Shown in pieces: positions 55,331 through 64,000 of a stretch of 64,000 nt of DNA. The first letter of the stretch is position 1. The number at the start of each line of letters is the position of its first letter. Origin of the DNA: Gnetum montanum. Taxonomy: Eukaryota; Streptophyta; Gnetopsida; Gnetales; Gnetaceae. Made by a program: the position numbers and the translations under genes. The notes below the pieces were generated by a model. That model made no database searches. It saw only the letters and a list, made by a program, of their open reading frames with translations, and had not been told where the DNA came from. The stretch covers positions 189,937 through 253,936 of the forward strand of contig MNCI01035869.1 of NCBI GenBank assembly GCA_015680685.1. The letters are read 5' to 3'.

Positions 55331-58250
55331 CCTTTATTTTTCATCCTTAAATGCCAAGATCATCTTTAAGCCAAATAATGATGCAAGCATGCTAAGCACC
55401 AAAACTTCTAACCATGTTGACCTTAACTCCAATTAAAATTTGACATGCAAGAGTGAACTTGGACATTGCTCTTATACTCTTGTCCTTCAATCTTGGATGG
55501 AATTTTGTTGTCTTTATCCCTTTGGATTTTTGTATAGGATTACTTACGAATTTTTAGCTCATTGTACTTGCAAAGAAATGTGTCCATATTTAATGAGACA
55601 AGAATAGGGTTCATGGCTCAAGATGGCTATGAATTAAATTAAATTATATTATCAATTTAGGATGACCCTTTAGGGATGGAGGGTGATATTATGATAGTTT
55701 TTTTTATAGATAGTTGTCTATCTAACACTACTTTGAACATATATTTCTATTAGGTTCTAAGATGGAATGTTCTAGTTTAAATATATACTCCTTCCATACA
55801 TTATTTCTTTGTTCATTTGCCCAACTTCTTTTAAATTATCTTAATTAGAACATGTAACCAATGATACTCATATGCTACTAAAATCTATCGATTATCCAAT
55901 CATGTGAGTGTAAGTCATGTATAAATCATTGTGGAATAAATTGTTTCTTCTATAGTGGTGCTACACTTCTCTGTAGGTTTCAATGATGCCATGTTGTGGT
56001 TCTATACTCTATACTATATAAATCTTATTGATTCATGTATTGATCCTTGGAAGATTCTCTACTTGTCCTTACTAGAACCATTAAAAGACAATGGTAAATA
56101 CATATTTCCCTTGGATTTATGAATGCTAGATGTGTGAAATCTTGAAGTTCTATTCTAGAAATATATTGTAGGAGCTCCCTAAAGATTGGAAAAGAGTAGC
56201 AAGAACCTTTCTAAGTTCCTAACGGAATTTTATATAAAGTTCTAAACACACCTCCAAAACTTTAGTTTCTATATTTTTAAGTATCACACTATTGCCTTTC
56301 TATTGGCACTATATTAAAAAAATATGACAACATTATGTTACCCATAAATGCATTATCTATAGAAAGCCAAACTTCTGTTCATAAAGTTCATTTATGAGGT
56401 TATCTTTTAATGAAAATGAGAACTGATATATTTTGATGGAAAGAACATTATTCTCTACCTTGAACATGTTAAAAAGTGACTCTTGGATCATCTTTGTAGG
56501 TGACAAGTTAACTTGCAATAATATAACACTAATATATTGCTTCTTGTTTATGTTTAAAGATCCTTTATATATTTATTATGAGAAAGACATGATGATTTTG
56601 TAAAGATGTGATGAATGAATCCGTGCAGTAATTATATGAGTATTGCTTTGAATTTATATACATGAAACAAGGAAGTAAGAAAAGGAATGATACTATCAAA
56701 CAATATGAAAGGGAGGGTCCCACTACATGTCTTAAGATTAAGTATGAGAACTAGAAAAAGAATAGACTCTATATCATATATGTCTATGAGATCATGGATT
56801 AAAAAAAATATGAAGTATGAAACAGGAAATATTTTGGAAGAAAAAATCCATAATATATATGTATGAGAAGCATAATAGTCTAAAATACATAAAGAATGTT
56901 TTGAAGTTTTCAAGAGAATAGAAGAAGGTGTGTTGCAACAACAAGATATAATTGATTCTTCTGATCCCTCCCTCTAGCTTACATAGAGAAAGATACCTCC
57001 TTTAAAAATCATAGATGGTTATTAGAAAATTTCTAAATAGAATAATTAGAAAAGCTCAAAATTTCATTCAAATAATGTCAATAGGGATCAAGGTTATTTT
57101 ATTTATTTTATTCCCTTTGACTTGGAAGCATATCTTACCAAAAATGAAGTACTTCAAATGATGGCCCTTTATTATTAATGATTTATAAAATGATAATTTG
57201 TAAACTAATTAGACTACATTGTGAAGTATTGATGACCTTGTGCATGGTATATATACACAGATGATAAAATAGATGTTGTAACACCCAGGATAGATTCATA
57301 TACAGTTACTAAGTCCATAGTGAAGGTTCACAAGCTTCTATTGTCAAATAGATGATGTTATGAATGTTAAAAAATAACATTATCAATTAAATTTTTTAAA
57401 TGATGGATGACGATCTATGTTGGGGGCATTGGTGAAATTGTTGGATTACAAGGTACCTAATATTTAATTTTTCTAAAAGATGCATTACTTATAGTATGTA
57501 ATCTTTTTACAAAGTTCCTTAGGCTTTTTCTTGGCTGTATGATTTATTGTTTGCAATTAGTTGAAATTTTTATATGTGACTATTCACTATTCATATTTTT
57601 GTTCCTTATTTGCCTTCTTCTAATTATACGTTTTTGCCTTAAGACTTATAACTAATGTCTACCTTTATTTTTTGTTGTTTACTACATTAAAATCATAACA
57701 GATCCTTTTCATATTTAGTAAATTCATGTTTAAGAATCATGTCACAACACCTTTAATGCTAAACTATCATGATAAATGAAACCTTATTATGGAAATCTGC
57801 CATTGGTGGATGTGATGGAAATAGACACAAATTGGCACAAATGAGCTGATAGTTGTTAATTGTAGATATCTACTTTTAATCTTCCTTACTGTACATGTAA
57901 TGATTTTCCTTATTTGTTTTGTAAAAGTCTTTATTAGAATTTGTGTTGGTCTTTAAAATATAAAAAGTAAACCTTAAAGAAAAATTTGATTTGTATCATA
58001 GAATTCTTAGTATCATATTTCACATAATCATGATTTGTACTAAAATTCATTTATATTAAACAACATTATGGAAATTGAAAAGGCAGTTTAATCACATTGA
58101 CCAAAACATTTTACCAAATATACATATATAGCCTATAATTAAAATGCACTCTTATTTTCTTTTAATCAAAATTAGTAAGAGATGTCACATTTGGAAAAAT
58201 CACTATGCTTCAATTTTACTTTGTAAAGAAACTAGAAATTAAAAATCTTT
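55331..58250. other. Long AT-rich region, no recognised gene
   Basis: Neither strand gives a recognisable protein or repeat. A plus-strand stretch near 56,940-57,170 (IIDSSDPSL ... FDLEAYLTKNEVLQMMA) could be a scrap of a copia linker, but this is weak. The rest looks like old decayed sequence. Confidence 0.35.
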
Positions 58251-58642
58251 ATGTCCTTAATCAAACATTATCTCATTGGTCGACAACGGCCCAGAACAAA
58301 GGGAGGGCCGCCCCTTGAGGACTGAGGCTTTAGATACTGCCTGCCGGGAAATATTAGACGTGTTATGCGAGGAAATTACAAAGGATTACATAATAATAAT
58401 TTATAAATATTAAAAAATACAATATTCTTTAATCACATTGTGCCTTAGTGCATATAATCATAATGATCGTAACAATAACAATGAAAGAGGCATGGAAATG
58501 AGAACCAAGAACAAAAACGAGAGAGAGAGAAGGATTAGAAATGCAGAGGCGTGAGAGAAGCAAGGGAAGCGAAGGGGCAGAAGGCAAAACGGAAAGAAGG
58601 GAATATGTAGGATCCCACAAACATTAATGCAGAGATAGATTG
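58251..58642. other. 3' flank of GDSL pseudogene, partly GC-richer
   Basis: A less AT-rich patch at 58,280-58,380, then sequence rich in GAGAGA and GAAGG that would be 3' untranslated for the minus-strand lipase. No coding sequence recognised. Confidence 0.35.
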
Positions 58643-59825
58643 CTAGGCCTGGTCCATCAAGTGAACGCCATCCAAGTTGAAGTACTGCCTCAGATGGTTG
58701 CACTTGGTTGCCACGTTCGAAACTCCTTCTCCTCCTCCGCAGACAGCCGAGGGACTAGGATTGAATCGGTACAGAGTAGAAGGGTCACCACAGGAGGCCT
58801 TGAGAGGCTCAAAGATACCGAACAAATGTGTCGCCTCCACCACTTTCATGGCCGCACCGTACATATCGGCATGGACGATTGGAACTCCGCAAGATGCCTA
58901 CACAAACTGCAGGTCCATGATCATGTTGGGCAGCAAAGCATTGGCGTCTTCCACCAAAAGATTGAAGCACCACATGCATCCCATTCTGTCTCTGACCTCA
59001 TTGGGCTAGGCCGTCAAATAAACCGATTGGCAGATTGTTCTGGATCATCATGTTCTTGGCTCCCCCTTCGTCAATGAGCCACTTAACAAATTGCTCGATC
59101 CTGGCCACCATAGCGCCCAGCGAAGCACCAACTTGGTCGATGGAGGCGTCGTTCAAGAATTGGTAGTTGATATCGTTGCCGCTGATTTCGCCCACAAGAA
59201 ACAAAGCATCCTGGAAATGCATAGCGTAGTCTGTTTGTCCTTGGCTTCGTTGTTTGCTGCAGAAGTCGGACTTGTACATTAAAAACCAGTCCATTTGGTG
59301 AGTAAGACAAACAGCCACAATTGGTCCGGCATGAAGCTTTGACACCATGTCTTCCGAGTCCAGAGCAGTGGCACCCTCAACCGCAAAGTTGATGCCTTCG
59401 CCTCCGCTGTTGCTGCTGCCATGATCGATGAAATCAACGTATGGCTGCAGTGGAGGCATGGCGGAGGTTTGAGTTAGGAAATCAACGACGAGGCGGCCGT
59501 TGGAAGCACTTCCAGTGGGAGTCCCAAAGAATGTGTCGTTGTATGGAGGTTGAGATGGGCGAGGTCGTTTGTGCCTCTGGTGGCAGCACCTTGAGCAGAT
59601 TGCCCATGTCCGCCAAAGAAACCCCAAAGCTGTATATTGGGCTGAGGCACCCAAGTTGGGCTCTGCTGCTTCTTGTCCTTGCACTTGCACTCTTGCAAAC
59701 AGCAGCAGCAACAGCATCATCATCAATGTATATGCCTTCTTCTTCGCCCCCTGCATTTTCATCTTCATTTTCATCATTCTTCTGTTGAAAATTTTGTTGC
59801 CTCCACTACTGTCTCTCACCCTCAT
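58643..59825 (-). pseudogene. GDSL esterase/lipase pseudogene, nearly full length
   Basis: GDSL lipases are secreted serine esterases acting on acyl esters. Minus strand, N to C: signal-like KKKAYTLMMMLLLLLFARVQ near 59,750; block I as IYSFGVSLADMGNLLKVLPP at about 59,635-59,577, in a different frame from its flanks and with GDS changed to GVS (Ser kept); FFGTPTGSASNGRLVVDFL; GINFAVEGATAL (block II); FLVGEISGNDINY (block III); NNLPIGLFDGLA. After a stop at 58,998, a new frame reads NEVRDRMGCMWCFNLLVEDA, hits a TAG, then ADMYGAAMKVVEATHLFGIF, a Gly/Cys-rich segment, and DGVHLMDQA (the catalytic DxxH, complement 58,661-58,672), ending at TAG 58,643. No introns are evident, unlike many plant relatives, which allows a retroposed origin. 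Composition is clearly GC-richer than its surroundings. Confidence 0.9.
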
Positions 59826-59914
59826 TTATCTTCTCTCATTTTCTTATTTTAAAAAAGGAAAAACCGAAGTTCAAAAAGCAGCCGCGGAGTCCTTCCTAAA
59901 CGCTGAAAAAGCAA

Positions 59915-60020
59915 GAGTGACTTGTAACCGGAGTTGAATGAACTTAATTTTAAAAAAGAAAATTCAGGAGTGACGTGTAACTATAGTTGAATGAACCTAA
60001 TTTTAAAAAAGATAATACAA
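59915..60020. repeat. 53-bp tandem duplication
   Basis: Two copies of a unit starting GAGTGAC(T/G)TGTAAC and ending in TTTTAAAAAAGA, at 59,915 and 59,968, in the 5' flank of the lipase pseudogene. Confidence 0.9.
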
Positions 60021-60555
60021 AGTGCTAAATGGACTCCTGCCTAAGTTCATACAAACTAAAAAATCAAATTTCACTTTTAAAAATTAACAAAGTAATAGTG
60101 TATGAAACTCATGTATGTATTTTGAGATTCACATAGATCTCCTAGGATAAAAGAAAAGTACATTTATTCTTTGTTTCTCAAATTTCTTTTCAAAAATTTT
60201 ATTTGTATTTTTCTCTCAATAATGACCAAAAAACAAGTGATGTGAAGATTCAACCAATTGTCACGAGACAGTTCTACACTAAGGCATTGCATATTTTAGA
60301 AACATAAGGCTTGCCTTTACCTTTACATTTTTTTAACTTAGTTGATACTTAAACACTCTTCTTTACTTTTATGGATAAATGTTGTTCCAAATGTTGGTAA
60401 AGGTAGGTAGAAAGACATGATTGAAATTTACTAAACATATATTGAAATCAAATTTTTTTCTTTAAATTGAAAATATCATAACATGTCTTATTTTGGAGGT
60501 ATCAATGTGCAAACAATAAATTTGTTTAAATATTTGAATTTCATTTAGATGAACA
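60021..60555. other. AT-rich flank, no recognised gene
   Basis: No coding similarity or repeat structure seen. Confidence 0.35.
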
Positions 60556-60745
60556 ATTGCAAGTGGCAGAAGTGCATCAAAGAAAAAATAGCAAAAGCTT
60601 TATAGGCTTTGTATACCTTCAAAAACAAGTGTAAGGATTTAGGAAGTTAGGCTCAAAAGTTTAGAAAACAAATTTTTAAGACTATCATCTATCCTATTAT
60701 ATTGTATGGATGCCTTATTTGGCCCAAGATGCTATTGGAGATGGT
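60556..60745 (+). pseudogene. LINE C-terminal scrap
   Basis: Plus strand: KEKIAKAL*ALYTFKNKCKD, then in another frame TIIYPIILYGCLIWP, matching the A(x)KALxALKxKC ... PILLYGCExWG segment near the end of L1-type RT. Only about 60 codons remain. Confidence 0.6.
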
Positions 60746-62598
60746 GTTTTCCAAAGTGTTTGTGTAGGTGACATCAACATCAACGTTAATGTTACCATCA
60801 TCCAGAGTTAGAAAAATTTTGCCTTCTCAGGGTCCCAAGGTAAACTTGCCAGAATGTTGAAATTTAATATCTACCATGTTGAGACTATTGTGGACAAGTT
60901 GATCAAGGTCTTGCAATGTTGAAATAAAGGCTAATAAGCAGTTTTGGTAGAGGTAATGTGAACAAGGTAGCCCAAGGCTACAATTGATGTGGAGTAGTGG
61001 TCTAAGGAGCATCACCATCACCTCCAACACTAATAAAAGTTTCCATATCTTGAACTTTTTAGTATCATCAAAAGTAGGGCTCACATATTGGATTATGAGT
61101 TGGGATAATCCTAGAGGCTTTCAAAGGATGGAAATGTGTCTTATGATGTTGTTTTTAGGCCTTTTGGTGTTTGAACACAAATGGAACAATGTGGAACAAT
61201 GTGAAACCACACTGACCTTAGTTATTGTGAAATCAAAAAAGTGGATAAAACAACTAGTTATTCAGTTTCTTGGGTCAAGGACATCTTAATGCAGCAATTG
61301 AAAGAGAGTGCACACATTCATGCTTGGAGGATAGTCATAGACCAAAAAATTAGGATTAGGATGATAGGTCCCTTAGCCACTAGAGTCGATCAACACGTTG
61401 AATGATAATATATAGGTTTATGACCAACCTAACACCAAAACATCATTTGGGATTCCTAACAAAGAGAAGGTACTAGTTGGGAAATTGGTTTGCACCTCTA
61501 AAACACTAACTATGCTGAAACTAGTGTGTGATTAGTTAAGAAAACTTTCTTATGCACTAGCACATCTATCTTCGGTTATGGGATGTCAAAGTAAACTTAT
61601 AAGCAAGGTTTGATTACTTAATTGGATCTACAATTTCATTTTAGATATGTTATAGTTTGGGTATGATAGTTCAAAGAATAAAATTCCTCAAACACAATCC
61701 CAAGTAAACCAACATAGTATGATTTCTTTATAAACCTTATCTTACCATTTGAATTCTATCATAATAATGGTATAAATGAAGCATTATAATTCATGCATTG
61801 GGCCTAATAAGAACAATAGATAGAGATATAGATGTCTATTTTATATCCCTTCCCTCAAAAAATAAAATGTTTACCTAGTCACCATGTAATCTAATCTATC
61901 GTTAGGGTTAGGGTACTTCATATTCAACACATTTCATCATGTCATTTATATTATCTATAATTATGCTTTGGAACCAAAAGACAGACATTTTTTAGGGGGA
62001 CACTTCATGCACATGTATACAAGCAAGTTATATTTGACCTATTTCCTAGTGTAATTAATTCATTTCCCATATTGAGATATGCAATTCAACAAGTTGCTAA
62101 AATGTAAATGCAAATTTGACAATCACATCATTAATGTACCCTTCTTTCATTCAACTAGTATACCTTCTTTGTTATACATTATCCTTCGAGGCATTTCCCT
62201 TCTAAACATATCCTTATTACTTTGCACTACGTGGATAGAACAAGAGTAAATCAAGTGATAAAAATTCAATAATTGCATTTCTGATTCCTCAAATTCAACC
62301 TTGGAAACTTTTTTTCTTGATGTATTCACCTCACCTTTTAGGATAAGGGTACTATAACATGTTTTTGTGTTGGGTCCACCTCTAGTGCGGGTTGTATCTA
62401 CATAGGAGGAAATGCCTCCTACAAAATGGCTACATCACCTAAAAAAATACTTAACATAGTTGTTATACATTTAGGTTACATAATTTTAGGGATCTAAGTT
62501 TGGTCAACTCAACCTACCTTGGATCTGAATTTGACTTTTTAGTCTCTTCTTTTTTACCCTGTTCATGAGGTGGAGCTATACATTAATTGCTTACTAGC
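60746..62598. other. Unassigned region
   Basis: No recognised gene. Minus-strand open frames at 60,827-61,084 and 62,147-62,329 look like chance, with no family signature. A GTTAGGGTTAGGG string at 61,901 is isolated. Confidence 0.35.
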
Positions 62599-63475
62599 TA
62601 ATGAGTAGTGAGTAGTCCATACACCCAACCATATGAATCACAAGTCTTACACTAGTGATCTAGTCGAATTCCATGGACTTTAGCTCCTAAATGCACAATA
62701 GGAAAGGTAATGAATTAAAGCCATGACCATTCTCTTCTTGGCTTCACTTGTGGGAGTGCAAGTGTATGGATTAATGTAAGCAAGAATACATGAGTTTTAT
62801 TAATTTTATATCTTATTTTATTTAGTCTAAGTGTGGAATAATAAGAAAATTAATTAATGACTAACTATTTAACTATCTAGTATCCTAATCTAACTATCCT
62901 AACATAAGCATCCAAGCCCACTTTCCATTTTCATCCTGAACTCATTTTAACACTCCTGGGTTACCAAGTGCCTACTCCTGGGCATACCAAATAACCACCA
63001 CTAGGATTACTAAGTGTTAAGCAATATGTTCGAAGTGACTATACTTATGCATTGTTATTAACCATATTAAGTAATCAACACATTATTGTAAAAATGCATT
63101 AGTCAATAAATGCATAATTAAAACACTAATATATTCCAAGTGCTACAAGAAATGCCAAGAATCTTTTCTTTATTGTCAATCACATCAATGTGTTCAAGTA
63201 CAAGATGTTCAAATAAAGCACCATACAATCCTTGGAGTCCTGCTACAAGCACTTAGAAAATATTCTAACTTTGGGCTAAGAAAATTGCAATAGCTTCAGT
63301 ATCCTATGGACTTAACATGGCATAAATGTGGTGGATACACACATTTATATAGGCAAAGATAGACACTGCATCCATGCATCTACCCATGCATCAATGAGGA
63401 TATGTCGACAAGGCTAGGTCAATAGGGATGCATTGATGCATGCCTATTGACGTAGCCCATCGATGTGATTTATCA
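62599..63475 (-). repeat. 3' LTR of gypsy element leaving the window
   Basis: About 877 bp, beginning TAATGAG (TG changed to TA) and ending TTTATCA; same superfamily as the LTR at 29.5 kb. The TATA is CCTATATAAATG at complement 63,342-63,353. The U3 block holds a near-perfect 32-bp inverted repeat centred on TGCATTGATGCA at 63,419-63,450. CTGGG(T)TACCAA units lie at 62,957-63,010. It is a 3' LTR because a polypurine stretch and internal sequence follow on the right. Confidence 0.82.
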
Positions 63476-64000
63476 TACCCCCATGACTAATTGAAAACTT
63501 GTTCTCAACTGAACAAAAGTATAATTTAATTTCTTACAAAATTGGAAAGGTATGAAATCACAGATTGACTAACTTGACTAACTAACTCTAAGTGTTGGAT
63601 TATATAGAACTACAACAATTACAAAAATGAATGTTTAAGAGAAAAAAATTGAACACCGTTATAAAATTGGATAGCTGGAATCCTCTAGTAGCTAAAGATG
63701 AAGAGAAGATTAGACAGTGCTAGGAGGTGGAAGCTCCTGGGATGCTGAATACATTCTTCAATCTTCAACACTCATGGCAATGGTAGTTGAGGCTGAGGTG
63801 ATGGTTGCAACTATCCTATTGCAACTGATGCTTTAGGTGGAAGGCAAAAGGCATCCAACAATGCCTTCATCTTCTCCTTCTTACTTCATGGGTTGTACAT
63901 AGTCCATATGACATCACCAATGTGGGCTACCACGGGATGTTCCATTGACAGGACATTACTAGGAACAACTACTTGACATTAACAAACTAGGTTACTAAAT
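63476..64000 (-). mobile_element. 3' internal end of gypsy element (partial)
   Basis: The minus strand reads ...CATGGGGGTA directly before the LTR, a convincing polypurine tract. The next 80 bp resemble the region next to the 3' LTR of element A (2,654-2,720). No coding region can be read before the window ends; a 3' untranslated part is expected here. Confidence 0.65.

Noticed and set aside
58640-59077. 145-codon plus-strand frame and neighbouring frames
   Set aside because: Antisense shadow of the GDSL pseudogene, whose minus strand carries the conserved blocks.
61901-61913. GTTAGGGTTAGGG string resembling telomere repeat
   Set aside because: Only two units, and the plant telomere repeat is TTTAGGG; isolated in unassigned sequence.

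Overview
This window is nuclear DNA from a plant with a large, repeat-dense genome. The evidence is plant-type Ty3/gypsy and Ty1/copia retrotransposons, a plant RTE-type LINE, primer-binding sites complementary to plant tRNA-Asp or initiator tRNA-Met, and remains of GDSL lipase genes. The deep decay and slow build-up of the elements would fit a gymnosperm, but that is inference. I found no intact cellular protein gene, no rRNA or tRNA gene and no CRISPR array. Nearly all recognisable coding sequence belongs to broken transposable elements.

Layout, left to right. (1) 0.5-2.1 kb: integrase tail and reverse transcriptase (RT) of an old Tat-like gypsy element on the minus strand, split at 2,088 by element A. 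(2) 2,089-12,471: element A, a minus-strand LTR element with both LTRs, a perfect 5-bp target duplication (CTAAG), a tRNA-Asp primer site, gag and protease. It has no recognisable RT or integrase; its 3' half holds foreign sequence, including a DEAD-box RNA helicase fragment. (3) 12.5-24.2 kb: more of the split gypsy RT leader, a tandem array of about 190 bp period, an unrecognised intron-bearing plus-strand coding remnant, then gag and protease of a Tat-like element on the minus strand. (4) 26.5-33.6 kb: a copia 5' end inserted into the RT of another gypsy element, whose gag-protease junction is split by a solo LTR. (5) 33.6-37.8 kb: two plus-strand LTRs of one family with a LINE RT fragment between them. 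(6) 37.8-48.2 kb: gypsy element B inserted in the 3' LTR of a copia element. A solo LTR sits in that copia's 5' LTR, and the copia abuts a GDSL lipase fragment. (7) 48.5-58 kb: plus-strand copia remnants interrupted by a solo LTR and by two joined RTE LINE copies. (8) 58.6-59.8 kb: a nearly full-length GDSL esterase/lipase pseudogene. (9) 60-64 kb: a LINE scrap, unassigned sequence, and an LTR plus the 3' end of a gypsy element running out of the window.

The unifying theme is one LTR superfamily, all minus-strand, bounded by TGATGAG...CTCATCA. It recurs at 2.1, 11.5, 29.5, 41.4, 46.9, 51.4 and 62.6 kb, with a related LTR at 32.5 kb. In each, the U3 start carries a palindrome-rich block directly upstream of the TATA box. 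The palindrome sequence differs completely between subgroups while the position is constant. This, the 190-bp palindrome-centred array and the intron-bearing coding remnant are the most unusual things here.
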